Below, piece by piece: positions 17,371 to 28,174 of a stretch of DNA of 64,000 nt (its first letter is position 1; each line of letters begins with the position of its first letter). Under the pieces are notes generated by a model. The model was not told the origin of the DNA. It saw only the letters and a list, made by a program, of their open reading frames with translations, and made no database searches. The DNA comes from Alicyclobacillus suci. GTDB taxonomy: Bacteria; Bacillota; Bacilli; Alicyclobacillales; Alicyclobacillaceae. Location of the stretch: contig NZ_JAFMTW010000009.1 in the NCBI RefSeq assembly GCF_017329615.1, positions 51,684 to 115,683 of the forward strand, written 5' to 3'. The translations under genes were made by a program, and so were the position numbers.

Positions 17371-17739
17371 TTACTTCTTCTTACCTGCGACAGTACGACG
17401 AGGACCTTTGCGCGTACGCGCATTTGTCTTCGTACGTTGACCACGGACTGGCAAGCCACGACGGTGGCGAACGCCACGGAAGCTACCGATTTCCGTAAGC
17501 CGCTTAATGTTCATAGCAATTTCACGACGCAAGTCGCCTTCAACTTTGTGGTTCTTCTCGATCTCGTCGCGAAGACGCACAACTTCTTCTTCCGTCAGTT
17601 CGTTCACACGACGGTTAGGGTCAATTCCGGTCTCAGCCAAAATCTTGTTCGACATCGTGCGACCAATGCCATAGATATACGTCAAGCCGATCTCGACACG
17701 CTTATCGCGTGGCAAGTCGACGCCGGCAATACGAGCCAT
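17371..17739 (-). CDS. rpsM: Ribosomal protein S13 (uS13)
   Basis: 122 residues, opening [19 protein letters not shown] and ending in the basic tail [23 protein letters not shown] is the family signature. ATG at 17739 chosen over an in-frame codon at 17769 because GGAGGTGG lies between them. A folded leader precedes it. Confidence 0.97.
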   Translation of the reverse strand: MARIAGVDLPRDKRVEIGLTYIYGIGRTMSNKILAETGIDPNRRVNELTEEEVVRLRDEIEKNHKVEGDLRREIAMNIKRLTEIGSFRGVRHRRGLPVRGQRTKTNARTRKGPRRTVAGKKK

Positions 17740-17780
17740 GCTGTCTGTCCACCTCCAGAATGTCATCAAATCTATAGAAA

Positions 17781-17871
17781 CACGTTCACAGTCCCATGTA
17801 AAAGGGCATCACGCAACGCGACACACGCGCCGGAGCGACGCCCTTCGGGAATCAGCCGCGCTGTGAACGTG
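17781..17871 (-). promoter_or_regulatory. Structured RNA element upstream of rpsM (possible S4 autoregulatory leader)
   Basis: Perfect 11-base arms (17871-17861 with 17791-17781) close a nested fold: 17850-17847 with 17795-17792, 17845-17840 with 17807-17802, and a CGCG hairpin at 17829-17817. It fills most of the 161 bases between rpmJ and rpsM. In E. coli S4 represses the alpha operon by binding a fold at rpsM. rpsD lies in this operon here, so an S4 site is a reasonable inference. The sequence itself does not match a leader I can name. Confidence 0.55.
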
Positions 17872-17900
17872 GTAGTAACGCGATGCGAAAACTCTTTTAC

Positions 17901-18014
<114 letters not shown>

Positions 18015-18074
18015 CTAGAACCCTCCTCACTTGCGGTATCATACCGCATATTGAAGTGGAATACCAGTCTCTTA

Positions 18075-18293
18075 TCACTTGTAACGGTAGGTAATCCTTC
18101 CACGACTTAAATCATACGGGGAAAGTTCCACCGTGACCCGGTCTCCAGGCAAGATTTTGATGTAGTGCATCCGGATTTTTCCGGAGACGTGCGCCAAAAT
18201 CTTGTGTCCATTTTCAAGTTCAACACGGAACATTGCATTCGGCAACGGCTCAATGACCTTGCCTTCGACTTCAATCACATCGTCCTTAGCCAC
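18075..18293 (-). CDS. infA: Translation initiation factor IF-1
   Basis: 72 residues, single OB fold, opening [11 protein letters not shown] and with the [19 protein letters not shown] block. GTG start at 18293. Its first codons overlap the end of the upstream KOW gene by 8 bases, so translation is coupled. Confidence 0.98.
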   Translation of the reverse strand: MAKDDVIEVEGKVIEPLPNAMFRVELENGHKILAHVSGKIRMHYIKILPGDRVTVELSPYDLSRGRITYRYK

Positions 18294-18615
18294 GAAACGC
18301 GCCTCCTTCTGCGCTCTCTTCTACTGCTACCAAGCGCTCTTCTAAAAACTTGCGGACCGCATATCGCAACTGTGCATTGTTCACGCGCCCATCCAAGCGA
18401 AGCTTCTCAGCCACGTCTTCGGCAACGTACGCGAGCTTGCGAACATGCGACACATTCTTCTTCTTCGGCTTATCTGCCCGACGCACGGACCCATCTGCTA
18501 TCAGAAGAAACTTGTCTTCCACATGTCCGACGACCACTGCCACGAGACCTGCGTCTCTGCCCTGAATGACTTCGACCATGGACCCTATGGCAGGCAACTC
18601 ACGAGAATTCGTCAA
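18286..18615 (-). CDS. KOW-domain RNA-binding protein
   Basis: 109 residues. The N-terminal part (about 8-60) resembles the KOW/L14e-like domain found next to infA in Firmicutes: [20 protein letters not shown], then [17 protein letters not shown]. Likely a ribosome-associated RNA-binding protein, role unknown. TTG at 18615 is preferred because GAGGGGTGAG overlaps the adk stop just upstream. The methionine aminopeptidase gene map, which normally lies between adk and this gene, is missing. Confidence 0.82.
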   Translation of the reverse strand: MTNSRELPAIGSMVEVIQGRDAGLVAVVVGHVEDKFLLIADGSVRRADKPKKKNVSHVRKLAYVAEDVAEKLRLDGRVNNAQLRYAVRKFLEERLVAVEESAEGGAFRG

Positions 18616-18622
18616 CGCAGGC

Positions 18623-19273
18623 TCACCCCTCAATAGCCCGTAGCACCTTCGACACGTCCTCAAACACCTTGTCGATAGGTTGTTCACCTTCGATTTGATG
18701 TAACAAGCCGCGATTCCGGTAGTAGTCAATCAGAGGTGCAGTGTGCTGATACTGCTCAAGGCGTATCTTCACCGCCTCCACCGTGTCGTCGGCACGCTGA
18801 TAAAGCTCTCCACCGCAGCGATCACAAATCCCTTCCTGCTTCGGCGGCTGGAACACCGTATGATACGTCGCACCACAGTTTTTGCAGATGCGACGGCCGG
18901 TGAGGCGGGACAAAAGCACATCCTCATTGACGTGAATATATAACACCGCATCAATGGGGCGCTGCAATTCATCTAGCATCACGTCAAGTGCATTCGCCTG
19001 TTGCAACGTCCTCGGGAATCCGTCCAACAAGAAGCCGCGCTGTGCATCCTCTTCCTTGAACCGATTACGCACCACCTCAATCGTGATTTCATCCGGCACA
19101 AGCCGTCCACTATCGAGATAAGACTTCAGCGTATTCCCCAGTTCCGTACCAGAGGCCACCGCGCGCCGGAACATATCTCCGGTCGAAATGTGCGGGATGC
19201 CGAATGACGCCGTAATGCGTTCGGCTTGGGTGCCCTTCCCTGCACCGGGAAGGCCAACGAGTATCACTTGCAC
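18623..19273 (-). CDS. adk: Adenylate kinase, zinc-containing
   Basis: 216 residues. P-loop GLPGAGKGTQ near the N-terminus; the lid domain carries CKNC and CDRC (near 130-153), a structural zinc site common in Gram-positive enzymes. Interconverts ATP, AMP and ADP. GTG start at 19273; a second GTG two codons on is possible. Follows secY. Confidence 0.97.
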   Translation of the reverse strand: MQVILVGLPGAGKGTQAERITASFGIPHISTGDMFRRAVASGTELGNTLKSYLDSGRLVPDEITIEVVRNRFKEEDAQRGFLLDGFPRTLQQANALDVMLDELQRPIDAVLYIHVNEDVLLSRLTGRRICKNCGATYHTVFQPPKQEGICDRCGGELYQRADDTVEAVKIRLEQYQHTAPLIDYYRNRGLLHQIEGEQPIDKVFEDVSKVLRAIEG

Positions 19274-19299
19274 CTGAGATCCCCCTTAATTCAAACTTC

Positions 19300-20592
19300 T
19301 TATCGAATGAACCCTTTGTACTGCCTTTGCAGGAGTTGACCTTCCATCTGCTGCATCGTCTGCAAGGCTACACCGACGATGATGATGAACGACGTACCCG
19401 TAATCGAGACCGACGAGGTCAATCCAATACTCTGCAGCAAGACGTACGGCAACACAGCGATAAGTCCCAGGAATACAGAACCAAAAGTCGTGACGCGGTT
19501 GATGACCTTGACAATGTACAGTTCCGTATCGTATCCGGGACGCACACCTGGGATAAAACCGGCATGCTTCTGCAATTGTTCCGCAAGTTGCTGCGGATTG
19601 ATTTGCACATGCGTATAGAAGAACGAAAACGCGATGATGAGCAGTACTTCCAGCACCATGTACCAGGTCGTATTCGGGCTCAGGTAACGCAGGATAATTC
19701 CTGCCCACGCATGTGTTTGAAAGTAGGATGCAATCGTGTATGGCAAAATCAGAAGCGACACGGCGAAGATAACTGGAATCACACCAGCCGCAATCACCTT
19801 AATTGGGATATACGACTGCTGACCGCTATACACGGTGCGGCCAACGACGCGCTTCGCATACTGGATGGGGATTTTTCGTTCCGCCTGTTGAATGCAGACA
19901 ATGAGCACGAAGATGATAACAATCCCCGCAAGGAGGAGGAGCACCTTCAGAATGCTCAAGAACAGATGACCGGATTGCCCCATAAACCACTTTGTATAGA
20001 CATCTTGACCAATGCTCGAAAAGCGGGCCAGAATACCGACAAAGATGATAATGGAAATGCCGTTCCCGACACCCTTCTCCGTAATCATCTCACCAAACCA
20101 CATCAGCAGCGTATCACCTGTCGTCAACGCCAAGACGATGACGATATAGGACCACCAATTATCTGCACCAGGTAACAACAAGCCGCTCCGATGAAACATA
20201 AACGTGAATCCGACGGCTTGCAACAGCCCAAGGCCCACCGTCAGGTATCTCGTGATTTGCGTTAATCTCTGTCGCCCCGACTCGCCTTCCTTTTGCCACT
20301 CCTCAAAACGAGGAACGACACCGGACTGCAAGAGCTGGACGATAATCGACGCCGTGATATACGGCGTCACGCTCATCGCAAATATGGAAAACCGGTAGAA
20401 CGCACCCCCAGAGAACATATTCAAGAGATTGAACAACTGGTTGGTGTCCTGCCCGGCGTTCAACGCACCGACGTTCATGCCGGGTACCGGAATGTACGAG
20501 CCAATCCGATACACGGCAATCACCATCAACGTAAACAAAATCCGATTGCGAAGATGTTTCAGTCGCCACAGGTTCAAAGTGGCCTGCCACAC
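19300..20592 (-). CDS. secY: Protein translocase subunit SecY
   Basis: 430 residues with ten predicted membrane helices. Family blocks include RIGSYIPVPGMN near helix 1, GGAFYRFSIFAMSVTPYI (plug and helix 2) and GVRPGYDTELY in the cytoplasmic C6 loop. GTG start at 20592, one base after the rplO stop, with GAGGTG inside rplO as ribosome site. Forms the SecYEG channel with SecE (46028-46258). Confidence 0.98.
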   Translation of the reverse strand: MWQATLNLWRLKHLRNRILFTLMVIAVYRIGSYIPVPGMNVGALNAGQDTNQLFNLLNMFSGGAFYRFSIFAMSVTPYITASIIVQLLQSGVVPRFEEWQKEGESGRQRLTQITRYLTVGLGLLQAVGFTFMFHRSGLLLPGADNWWSYIVIVLALTTGDTLLMWFGEMITEKGVGNGISIIIFVGILARFSSIGQDVYTKWFMGQSGHLFLSILKVLLLLAGIVIIFVLIVCIQQAERKIPIQYAKRVVGRTVYSGQQSYIPIKVIAAGVIPVIFAVSLLILPYTIASYFQTHAWAGIILRYLSPNTTWYMVLEVLLIIAFSFFYTHVQINPQQLAEQLQKHAGFIPGVRPGYDTELYIVKVINRVTTFGSVFLGLIAVLPYVLLQSIGLTSSVSITGTSFIIIVGVALQTMQQMEGQLLQRQYKGFIR

Positions 20593-20593
20593 G

Positions 20594-21037
20594 TTAAATC
20601 ACCTCAACGGTGCCGCCTGCTGCTTGAATTTTTTCCGTAGCAGCAGAGGAAAACGCGTGTGCCTTGACCGTCAATTGAACCTGTAAATCGCCCGTCCCGA
20701 GAACCTTCACACCATCGAGAGGCTCGCGAATCACACGCTGTTCCAACAACAATTCTGGCGTAACGACCGTCCCTGCCGGGAATTTCGCCAAGTCCTGCAC
20801 ATTCACTATCGCGTACACCTTGGCAAAACGCTTGTTGTTGAAGCCGCGCTTCGGCAGACGGCGGAACAACGGCGTCTGACCACCTTCGAAACCAATCCGT
20901 ACCCCGCCGCCAGAGCGAGCCCATTGGCCCTTGTGACCACGAGTGGACGTCTTACCCATTCCGGAACTTGAACCACGGCCAACTCGCTTTCTGGAGTGGC
21001 GGGAGCCCGGATGCGCCTTCAGTTCGTGTAACTGCAT
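20594..21037 (-). CDS. rplO: Ribosomal protein L15 (uL15)
   Basis: 147 residues; [22 protein letters not shown] opening block (shortened here to its start [11 protein letters not shown]) and [18 protein letters not shown] identify L15. ATG at 21037. Coupled to secY. Confidence 0.97.
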   Translation of the reverse strand: MQLHELKAHPGSRHSRKRVGRGSSSGMGKTSTRGHKGQWARSGGGVRIGFEGGQTPLFRRLPKRGFNNKRFAKVYAIVNVQDLAKFPAGTVVTPELLLEQRVIREPLDGVKVLGTGDLQVQLTVKAHAFSSAATEKIQAAGGTVEVI

Positions 21038-21062
21038 CCTAAGACACCTCCTCTTCTAATCC

Positions 21063-21251
21063 TTACGCCTCTTGTTCTACAACTTCAACGAGATGCGAAA
21101 TGCGCTTAATCATTCCGCGAATCACCGGTGTATCTGTGCGAACAACCGTCTGTTGCAATCGTGTCAAGCCGAGCGCCACCGCAGTCCTTCGTTGATTTTC
21201 CGGGCGGCCGACAGGGCTCTTTTTCAGCGTGATCGCCAATTTTTTAGCCAT
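21063..21251 (-). CDS. rpmD: Ribosomal protein L30 (uL30)
   Basis: 62 residues. KLAITLKKSPVGRPENQR followed by LGLTRLQQTVVRTDTPVIRGM is the bacterial L30 pattern. ATG at 21251. Standard place between rpsE and rplO. Confidence 0.96.
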   Translation of the reverse strand: MAKKLAITLKKSPVGRPENQRRTAVALGLTRLQQTVVRTDTPVIRGMIKRISHLVEVVEQEA

Positions 21252-21264
21252 CTAGGCGGCCTCC

Positions 21265-21762
21265 TTAACCAAAAATTTCTTCGACGCTCTTACCGCGCAG
21301 ACGAGCAACCTCATCCGCACGCTTAAGTTGCGCCAGAGCATCGAGGGTTGCGTGAACCATGTTAATCGGGTTCGCAGAACCCAAGGACTTGGTGACAATA
21401 TCCTTGATGCCAGCGAGTTCGAGCACAGCACGTGCCGGGCCACCAGCGATTACACCGCTACCTTGTGGCGCCGGCTTGATAAGCACCCGTCCTGCCCCGA
21501 AACGACCGAGGCTCTCGTGCGGAATCGTGGTCCTCTTCATGGGTACGTGAATCAAATTCTTCTTTGCATCGTCAATCGCTTTGCGAATCGCGTCCGGAAC
21601 TTCCTGAGCTTTCCCCATGCCCGCGCCCACGTAGCCGTTTTGGTCACCTACGACCACGAGTGCGGAGAAGGAGAAGCGACGGCCGCCCTTGACAACCTTC
21701 GCAACACGATTGACAGATACGACGCGTTCGGACAATTCGAGTTGATTTGGATCAATGCGCAC
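21265..21762 (-). CDS. rpsE: Ribosomal protein S5 (uS5)
   Basis: 165 residues. An N-terminal double-stranded RNA-binding-like domain with [18 protein letters not shown], then the [19 protein letters not shown] block. GTG start at 21762 behind AGGAAGGTG. No change is seen at the loop where spectinomycin-resistance substitutions usually fall. Confidence 0.97.
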   Translation of the reverse strand: MRIDPNQLELSERVVSVNRVAKVVKGGRRFSFSALVVVGDQNGYVGAGMGKAQEVPDAIRKAIDDAKKNLIHVPMKRTTIPHESLGRFGAGRVLIKPAPQGSGVIAGGPARAVLELAGIKDIVTKSLGSANPINMVHATLDALAQLKRADEVARLRGKSVEEIFG

Positions 21763-21783
21763 GTGAACACCTTCCTCTCTTTA

Positions 21784-22143
21784 TTAGAATTCGAGACCTG
21801 CTTCGCGAGCAGCGTCGGCTAAAGCCTGAATACGACCATGGTACAAGTAACCGCCGCGGTCAAACACGACAGACTTATATCCCTTTTCAATCGCGCGCTG
21901 TGCGACCATTGTACCGATTTTACGAGCGGCCTCTACGTTGCCACCGTTACCTTCAAAACCTTTTTCCGCTGTCGACGCACTCGTCAACGTGACACCGCTG
22001 ACGTCGTCAATCAATTGCGCATAGATGTGCTTGTTTGAGCGAAACACATTCAGACGAGGGCGCACGGCGGTTCCGGATACACGTGAACGTACACGTACAT
22101 GCCGGCGTTTACGCGCTACGTTGCGATTTGCCTTTGTGATCAA
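21784..22143 (-). CDS. rplR: Ribosomal protein L18 (uL18)
   Basis: 119 residues; [20 protein letters not shown] and [24 protein letters not shown] are the L18 signatures. Binds 5S rRNA. TTG start at 22143 with AAGGAGTG upstream. Confidence 0.97.
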   Translation of the reverse strand: MITKANRNVARKRRHVRVRSRVSGTAVRPRLNVFRSNKHIYAQLIDDVSGVTLTSASTAEKGFEGNGGNVEAARKIGTMVAQRAIEKGYKSVVFDRGGYLYHGRIQALADAAREAGLEF

Positions 22144-22173
22144 GCGTGTTCACTCCTTCCACGTCTCGTGAGA

Positions 22174-22713
22174 TTACTTCTTACCAGTCTTACCAACCTT
22201 GCGGCGCACGTTCTCGCCTTCGTAGCGAATCCCCTTGCCCTTATACGGTTCGGGCGGACGAAGCTCGCGAACCTTGGCTGCATAAGAACCGACCAACTCT
22301 TTATCAATACCGCGAACGACCAGTTTCGTCTGCGCTGGAACCTCTACATCGATGCCATCCACCACCGGCAGTTCAACCGGGTGCGAGAAGCCCAGTGACA
22401 AGGTCACCTTCGCCCCCGACTTCGCGGCGCGATAACCGACGCCGACCAAATCCAGGCTCTTCGTGAACCCATTGGTCACGCCTTCCACCATGTTCGCGAC
22501 AACGCTGCGAGTCGTTCCGTGCAACGCCTTGTGCTTCTTATCGTCGCTTGGACGCTCCACGCGGATTTCTGAATCCTCAACAATAACCTTCATGTCCGGA
22601 TGCAACGCGCGTGCCAGTTCGCCTTTCGGCCCTTTCACACGAATGTTCGATCCGTCCAGTTTTACTTCGACACCGGCGGGAACCGGAATCGGTTTACGTC
22701 CTGTGCGGGACAT
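22174..22713 (-). CDS. rplF: Ribosomal protein L6 (uL6)
   Basis: 179 residues, two repeated L6 domains, ending [22 protein letters not shown] (only [11 protein letters not shown] is needed for recognition). ATG at 22713. Confidence 0.97.
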   Translation of the reverse strand: MSRTGRKPIPVPAGVEVKLDGSNIRVKGPKGELARALHPDMKVIVEDSEIRVERPSDDKKHKALHGTTRSVVANMVEGVTNGFTKSLDLVGVGYRAAKSGAKVTLSLGFSHPVELPVVDGIDVEVPAQTKLVVRGIDKELVGSYAAKVRELRPPEPYKGKGIRYEGENVRRKVGKTGKK

Positions 22714-22737
22714 ACATACACCTCCAATCCTACGGGT

Positions 22738-23136
22738 TTACCAGATGTAGCAGAGCACTTCGCCGCCAATACCTTGTTGGCGTGCTTCGCGATCTGTCAA
22801 AATACCCTTGGACGTCGAAAGAATCGCAACGCCCAGGCCACCAAGGACACGCGGAATGTTGTCATGATTGACGTACACGCGCAGACCTGGTTTACTAATA
22901 CGCTTCAAACCGGTGATGACGCGTTCCTGACCTTTTCCGTACTTCAGGAACAGACGAATCACACCCTGTTGATTGTCATCAACGAACTCCGTATCGCGCA
23001 CATAACCCTCATTCTTGAGAATCTCCGCAATGGCACGCTTGATGTTCGATCCCGGAATTTCTACCTTCTCATGACGCACTTGATTTGCGTTGCGAATGCG
23101 CGTCAACATATCCGCAATCGGATCGGAAATAATCAT
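22738..23136 (-). CDS. rpsH: Ribosomal protein S8 (uS8)
   Basis: 132 residues; opens with [15 protein letters not shown] and ends GGEVLCYIW, both characteristic of S8, including the C-terminal aromatic residue. ATG at 23136. Confidence 0.97.
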   Translation of the reverse strand: MIISDPIADMLTRIRNANQVRHEKVEIPGSNIKRAIAEILKNEGYVRDTEFVDDNQQGVIRLFLKYGKGQERVITGLKRISKPGLRVYVNHDNIPRVLGGLGVAILSTSKGILTDREARQQGIGGEVLCYIW

Positions 23137-23163
23137 AATTCATTGCCCTCCTTCCCGATAAAC

Positions 23164-23349
23164 TTACCAACTAGCTTTTTTAACACCCGGCAGCTGACCT
23201 TTGTACGCCAGCTCGCGGAAGCAGATGCGGCAAATACCAAACTTACGAAGCACCGAATGCGGACGCCCGCAGACACGGCAGCGCGTATAGGCGCGCGTGC
23301 TGAACTTCGGACGGCGCTGTGCCTTCACGACCATCGATTTCTTGGCCAC
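23164..23349 (-). CDS. rpsN: Ribosomal protein S14, zinc-binding short form (uS14)
   Basis: 61 residues with CRVC-x12-CRIC zinc ligands (near residues 24-43), the short C+ type. GTG start at 23349. It is in the usual spc-operon place between rplE and rpsH. Confidence 0.97.
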   Translation of the reverse strand: MAKKSMVVKAQRRPKFSTRAYTRCRVCGRPHSVLRKFGICRICFRELAYKGQLPGVKKASW

Positions 23350-23375
23350 AGTTTCTACCTCCTATCAGATTAGGG

Positions 23376-23918
23376 TTATGACCGACGGAACGGCATGCCC
23401 ATTTCCGCGAGCAACGCCCGTGCCTCTTCGTCCGTCTTTGCCGTCGTAACGACAACGACTTCCATGCCACGAACCTTATCAATCTGGTCATAGTCGATTT
23501 CTGGGAAAATCAATTGCTCACGAAGTCCGAGGGTGTAGTTCCCGCGGCCATCAAATGCGCGCTCAGACACACCACGGAAATCGCGGACGCGTGGCAACGC
23601 AACATTCATCAACTTATCCAAAAAGTGATACATGCGCTCCCCGCGCAGGGTCACTTTCACACCAATCGGCATGTTCTCGCGCAGACGAAACCCAGCGATG
23701 GATTTCTTCGCCCGAGTGACGACCGGCTTTTGACCGGCAATCAACTGTAAATCGCTAATTGCACTGTCAATCACTTTCGGGTTCTGCGTAGCCTCACCGA
23801 GGCCCATGTTAATAACGACTTTCTCGACTTTCGGCACCTGCATCACATTCTTGTAACCGAATTGATTCATCAGTGCCGGCACCACATCACTGCGATACGT
23901 ATCATACAAACGAGCCAA
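23376..23918 (-). CDS. rplE: Ribosomal protein L5 (uL5)
   Basis: 180 residues; [32 protein letters not shown] and [14 protein letters not shown] blocks. Binds 5S rRNA. TTG start at 23918 behind GGGAGG. Confidence 0.97.
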   Translation of the reverse strand: MARLYDTYRSDVVPALMNQFGYKNVMQVPKVEKVVINMGLGEATQNPKVIDSAISDLQLIAGQKPVVTRAKKSIAGFRLRENMPIGVKVTLRGERMYHFLDKLMNVALPRVRDFRGVSERAFDGRGNYTLGLREQLIFPEIDYDQIDKVRGMEVVVVTTAKTDEEARALLAEMGMPFRRS

Positions 23919-23945
23919 TCGTGCAACCTCCCTTCACCTGGCTAC

Positions 23946-24266
23946 TCAGTCCAAAGTTTCGCCAGACTTTTTGGCATACCGTACTTTCTTACCGTCTTCG
24001 AGAATCTTGAAACCAACGCGAGTTGGAGCACCCGTCTTCGGATCTGCAATCGCGACGTTCGAAACGTGAATTGGCGCTTCCTTCTCGACGATACCGCCAT
24101 CCGGATTTGCAGCATTCGGTTTCGTGTGCCGTTTCACAACGTTGACACCTTCAACGATGACGCGTCCTTCACTCGGGAACACCTTCAAGATACGTCCCGT
24201 CTTTTGCTTATCCTTACCAGCGATGACGACGACTTTATCGCCAGCTTTCACACGCAACTTAGCCAA
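23946..24266 (-). CDS. rplX: Ribosomal protein L24 (uL24)
   Basis: 106 residues with an N-terminal KOW motif: [22 protein letters not shown] at 24266 is chosen because GGGAGGTG lies six bases upstream and the family starts in this place; an ATG at 24290 lies upstream of that ribosome site. Confidence 0.96.
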   Translation of the reverse strand: MAKLRVKAGDKVVVIAGKDKQKTGRILKVFPSEGRVIVEGVNVVKRHTKPNAANPDGGIVEKEAPIHVSNVAIADPKTGAPTRVGFKILEDGKKVRYAKKSGETLD

Positions 24267-24303
24267 ACTTGACACCTCCCGCATCAGCACAGTGCTATAG
24301 AAA

Positions 24304-24672
24304 TTAAAGAACCTCTGGCGCCAGCGAGATGATCTTCATGAAGTCCCGGTCGCGTAACTCACGGGCAACGGGCCCAAAGATACGCGTACCACGTGGGCTC
24401 TTATCTTCACGGATAATCACCGCTGCGTTTTCGTCAAACCGAATATGTGAACCGTCATTGCGGCGGTAGCCACGCTTGCTGCGAACGATAACCGCCTTGA
24501 CAACGTCACCCTTCTTGACAACGCCGCCGGGTGTTGCACTCTTTACAGACGCGACAATGATGTCGCCAATGTTCGCCGTCTTCCGGTTCGATCCGCCAAG
24601 CACACGGAAACACATAATTTCTTTTGCTCCCGAGTTGTCAGCGACGACCAGACGCGTTTGTGGTTGAATCAT
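24304..24672 (-). CDS. rplN: Ribosomal protein L14 (uL14)
   Basis: 122 residues, the exact usual length, opening [18 protein letters not shown] and with the [19 protein letters not shown] block. ATG at 24672. Confidence 0.98.
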   Translation of the reverse strand: MIQPQTRLVVADNSGAKEIMCFRVLGGSNRKTANIGDIIVASVKSATPGGVVKKGDVVKAVIVRSKRGYRRNDGSHIRFDENAAVIIREDKSPRGTRIFGPVARELRDRDFMKIISLAPEVL

Positions 24673-24701
24673 TTGGCATCCTCCCTTCGCTTAAGCAATC
24701 G

Positions 24702-24962
24702 TCAGATGATAACTGCCTTCTCGATGATTTCGACCAAACGCCAGCGCTTGTCTTTGCTCAGCGGGCGGGTCTCCATGATGCGCACGGTATCGCCAATCTT
24801 GGCTTCATTGTTCTCATCATGCGCCTTGAACTTTTTCGTACGACGAATCGTCTTGCTGTACAAACGGTGTTTCACGTTCTCTTCAACAGCGACAACGATA
24901 GTCTTGTTCATCTTATCGCTGACGACTTTCCCAATGCGTTCCTTACGTTCGTTGCGTTCCAC
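24702..24962 (-). CDS. rpsQ: Ribosomal protein S17 (uS17)
   Basis: 86 residues; [19 protein letters not shown] and [19 protein letters not shown] are family blocks. GTG start at 24962. Confidence 0.97.
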   Translation of the reverse strand: MERNERKERIGKVVSDKMNKTIVVAVEENVKHRLYSKTIRRTKKFKAHDENNEAKIGDTVRIMETRPLSKDKRWRLVEIIEKAVII

Positions 24963-24998
24963 GATGAACGGCCTCCTTTCTTGCGTGCATCAAATGCT

Positions 24999-25196
24999 TC
25001 AAACAATACCGAGTTCGCGCTGACGCAAGACGGTCTTGGCACGCGCGATGTCTTTCCGTACTTGACGGATGCGCATTGGATTCTCCAATTGCCCAGTCGC
25101 GAGTTGGAAGCGGAGATTAAACAACTCATCCTTCAGCTGGTCAATCCGACTCTCCAACTCTTCACTGCTCAAACCGCGGAGTTCAGTTGCCTTCAT
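24999..25196 (-). CDS. rpmC: Ribosomal protein L29 (uL29)
   Basis: 65 residues, two helices, [17 protein letters not shown] at the start. ATG at 25196 lies inside the end of rplP, a 14-base overlap, so the two are translationally coupled. An apparent longer form reaching 25310 is an unrelated reading of rplP. Confidence 0.96.
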   Translation of the reverse strand: MKATELRGLSSEELESRIDQLKDELFNLRFQLATGQLENPMRIRQVRKDIARAKTVLRQRELGIV

Positions 25197-25620
25197 TTGC
25201 GTCACCACCCACTTCATCGCGAACAATGAACTTCGTCTTAATCGGCAGTTTATTCGCTGCCAAACGCATTGCCTCACGAGCGATTTCCTCACTGACCCCG
25301 GCGATTTCAAACATCACCCGGCCAGGCTTAACGACTGCGACCCACTTCTCCGGCGAACCTTTACCACTACCCATACGCGTTTCAGCGGGCTTCTGGGTGA
25401 CTGGCTTGCTCGGGAAGATTTTAATCCAAACCTTACCACCACGACGCATATAACGAGTCATTGCGATACGAGCCGCCTCGATCTGACGGTTGGTAATCCA
25501 CGCTGGTTCCAGCGCTTGCAAACCGTACTGACCGAACGCGATTTCGTTGCCGCCTTTGGATTGACCTTTCATCCGTCCGCGGAACTCTTTTCTGTGCTTA
25601 ACGCGTTTCGGCATCAACAT
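25183..25620 (-). CDS. rplP: Ribosomal protein L16 (uL16)
   Basis: 145 residues; [16 protein letters not shown] opening and the conserved [19 protein letters not shown] block near the peptidyl-transferase centre. ATG at 25620 with GGAGG formed by the last codons of rpsC. Confidence 0.97.
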   Translation of the reverse strand: MLMPKRVKHRKEFRGRMKGQSKGGNEIAFGQYGLQALEPAWITNRQIEAARIAMTRYMRRGGKVWIKIFPSKPVTQKPAETRMGSGKGSPEKWVAVVKPGRVMFEIAGVSEEIAREAMRLAANKLPIKTKFIVRDEVGGDANEGN

Positions 25621-25623
25621 GGG

Positions 25624-26307
25624 TTACTTACCTCCTTCGACAGCGTCCTGCGGTTGCTCCGAAGCAGCCTTCGTGCGCTGCGGGAGGACTTCACCGCGGT
25701 AAATCCATACCTTCACACCAATACGACCATAGGTGGTGTGTGCTTCAGAAAGTGCGTAGTCGATATCAGCGCGCAGCGTGTGCAATGGAACCGTACCTTC
25801 CGAATAACCTTCGGTCCGCGCGATTTCCGCACCACCCAAGCGACCAGAGACCTGTACGCGAATACCCTTTGCACCAGCGCGCATCGAACGTTGAATCGCT
25901 TGTTTCAGCGCACGGCGGAAAGAGACGCGGCGTTCCAGCTGTTGTGCGATATTTTCGCCAACCAATTTCGCCGAGAGATCCGGGGCTTTAATTTCCGAGA
26001 TGGAAATGTGAACTCGCTTGCCAGTCAAATTGTTGAGGCTGTTGCGAAGCGCATCGACTTCCGAACCGCCCTTCCCGATAACCATACCCGGCTTCGCTGT
26101 GTGCACCGTAACGTTAATACGGTTTGCAGCGCGTTCGATGTCAACAGATGCCACAGCGGCGTCCTTCAGACGACGAGCGACGTAGTTGCGGATTTTCAGA
26201 TCTTCGTGCAGAAGGTCTTGATAATCCTTTTTATTTGCAAACCATTTCGCTTCCCAATCGCGAATGATACCGATTCGTAGACCAACAGGGTTAACCTTTT
26301 GACCCAT
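25624..26307 (-). CDS. rpsC: Ribosomal protein S3 (uS3)
   Basis: 227 residues; N-terminal [13 protein letters not shown], a KH domain with [12 protein letters not shown], and the C-terminal [13 protein letters not shown]. Part of the mRNA entry channel. ATG at 26307. Confidence 0.98.
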   Translation of the reverse strand: MGQKVNPVGLRIGIIRDWEAKWFANKKDYQDLLHEDLKIRNYVARRLKDAAVASVDIERAANRINVTVHTAKPGMVIGKGGSEVDALRNSLNNLTGKRVHISISEIKAPDLSAKLVGENIAQQLERRVSFRRALKQAIQRSMRAGAKGIRVQVSGRLGGAEIARTEGYSEGTVPLHTLRADIDYALSEAHTTYGRIGVKVWIYRGEVLPQRTKAASEQPQDAVEGGK

Positions 26308-26313
26308 TCCGCA

Positions 26314-26664
26314 TTATCCCTCCTTTTTTTCCGCGACGACGACTGTGACGTGGCTGGTACGTTTGAAAATACTAAACGCACGACCTTGTGCACGGGGGTG
26401 GAACCGCTTCAGGGTAGGACCCTCGTCCACAAAAATCTCCTTCACGTACAGACGATCCGCATTCATATTGTGGTTGTTTTCCGCATTCGCGATGGCCGAC
26501 TTCAAGACCTTCTCGACAACCGGAGATCCGGCACGCGGCGTAAACTTCAGAATCGCCAAAGCTTCCCGTGTGTCCTTGCCACGGATGAGATCGACCACAA
26601 GGCGCATTTTACGAGGCGCAATGCGAATGTACTTCGCAACTGCGCGGGTTTGCGTGGCTTCCAT
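26314..26664 (-). CDS. rplV: Ribosomal protein L22 (uL22)
   Basis: 116 residues; [17 protein letters not shown] and the tunnel-lining loop ending [12 protein letters not shown]. The beta hairpin where macrolide-resistance changes occur looks ordinary. ATG at 26664. Confidence 0.97.
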   Translation of the reverse strand: MEATQTRAVAKYIRIAPRKMRLVVDLIRGKDTREALAILKFTPRAGSPVVEKVLKSAIANAENNHNMNADRLYVKEIFVDEGPTLKRFHPRAQGRAFSIFKRTSHVTVVVAEKKEG

Positions 26665-26696
26665 GCATCAAACCTCCTTACCTGTTAAAGTCCGAA

Positions 26697-26978
26697 TTAG
26701 CGGGAACGAGATGACTTCTCGTCACCTGCGTGACCCTTAAACGTACGCGTCGGCACAAATTCTCCGAGCTTGTGTCCAACCATGTCCTCGCTCACGTAGA
26801 CCGGAACATGTTTGCGGCCGTCGTGCACTGCGAATGTGTGCCCGACAAACTGCGGGAAGATGGTAGAACGGCGAGACCAGGTTTTAATAACCTTCTTCTC
26901 TCCAGCCGCATTCTGCGCTTCAACCTTCTTCATCAGGTGTTCATCACAAAACGGACCCTTCTTTAAGCTACGAGCCAA
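26697..26978 (-). CDS. rpsS: Ribosomal protein S19 (uS19)
   Basis: 93 residues; [16 protein letters not shown] and [18 protein letters not shown] blocks. TTG start at 26978 behind GGGAGG. Confidence 0.97.
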   Translation of the reverse strand: MARSLKKGPFCDEHLMKKVEAQNAAGEKKVIKTWSRRSTIFPQFVGHTFAVHDGRKHVPVYVSEDMVGHKLGEFVPTRTFKGHAGDEKSSRSR

Positions 26979-27014
26979 TGTCGTGCGCCTCCCTTCCTAA
27001 CCGTATCTATGCGA

Positions 27015-27845
27015 TTACTTCGTGCGACGACGAACAATATACTTGTCTGTTGGGTGATTCTTCTTCCGCGTCTTCTTACCCAAGGTCGGCTTACCCCAAG
27101 GTGACATCGGCGACTTGCGTCCGATTGGCGCACGGCCTTCGCCACCACCATGTGGGTGATCAACCGGGTTCATAACCGAACCGCGAACCGTCGGGCGACG
27201 ACGCATCCAGCGGCTACGACCCGCTTTACCGATATTGATGTTCTCGTGGTCGAGGTTACCGACCTGACCGATGGTTGCGCGGCATTCTACGCGAACGCGG
27301 CGAACCTCACCAGAGGACAGGCGAAGCGTCGCATAAACACCTTCACGAGCCATCAACTGTGCCGAAGCCCCTGCTGCACGTGCGAGCTGACCGCCCTTAC
27401 CAGGTTTCAACTCGATGTTATGGACGACAGAACCCACTGGAATATTCGCTAGTGGCAACGCATTACCTACGCGAATATCGACATCTGTACCAGAATAGAG
27501 CACATCGCCGACTTTCAAACCGTGTGGCGCCAAAATGTAGCGCTTTTCACCATCCACATAGTGCAACAGTGCAATACGTGCGGAACGGTTTGGATCATAC
27601 TCGATGGTCGCGACCTTAGCCGGGATACCATCCTTGTTGCGTTTAAAATCAATAATCCGATATTGACGCTTGTGTCCACCACCGTGGTGGCGAACTGTGA
27701 TTTTACCCTGGTGGTTGCGGCCCGCACGGTTCTTCAGCGGCGCAAGCAGGGACTTTTCAGGCGTGTCTGTCGTAATCTCATCAAACGCCGAGACAGACAT
27801 GAAGCGGCGGCCCGGCGATGTCGGGCGATACTTCTTCACAGCCAC
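27015..27845 (-). CDS. rplB: Ribosomal protein L2 (uL2)
   Basis: 276 residues. The conserved [15 protein letters not shown] and [18 protein letters not shown] blocks, the latter carrying the His near the peptidyl-transferase centre. GTG start at 27845. Confidence 0.98.
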   Translation of the reverse strand: MAVKKYRPTSPGRRFMSVSAFDEITTDTPEKSLLAPLKNRAGRNHQGKITVRHHGGGHKRQYRIIDFKRNKDGIPAKVATIEYDPNRSARIALLHYVDGEKRYILAPHGLKVGDVLYSGTDVDIRVGNALPLANIPVGSVVHNIELKPGKGGQLARAAGASAQLMAREGVYATLRLSSGEVRRVRVECRATIGQVGNLDHENINIGKAGRSRWMRRRPTVRGSVMNPVDHPHGGGEGRAPIGRKSPMSPWGKPTLGKKTRKKNHPTDKYIVRRRTK

Positions 27846-27886
27846 ACTGACAACCTCCCTTGTTCACTAAATCCGTTCTGCGTCAC

Positions 27887-28174
27887 TTACGCTTCGCCGA
27901 AGAAATCAATTGGCTTCGAGTCCGCAGTAAGTTTCACAATTGCTTTTTTCCGGTCAGAGGTGCGTCCGACATAGCGCCCAACGCGCTTTTGCTTCCCAAC
28001 CTGGTTCATCGTGTGCACTTGTTCCACTTTGACGTCGAACAACTTTTCGACAGCCTTGCGGATTTCAACCTTATTGGCACGAGGGTCAACCTCGAAGACG
28101 TACTTATTCTCTTCCATCAATTCGCTGGAACGCTCTGTAATCACAGGGCGTTTAATGAGGTCGCGCGCATCCAT
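27887..28174 (-). CDS. rplW: Ribosomal protein L23 (uL23)
   Basis: 95 residues; [12 protein letters not shown] opening and [18 protein letters not shown]. Lies at the tunnel exit and binds trigger factor and SRP. Its ATG shares one base with the rplD stop (TAATG). Confidence 0.97.
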   Translation of the reverse strand: MDARDLIKRPVITERSSELMEENKYVFEVDPRANKVEIRKAVEKLFDVKVEQVHTMNQVGKQKRVGRYVGRTSDRKKAIVKLTADSKPIDFFGEA

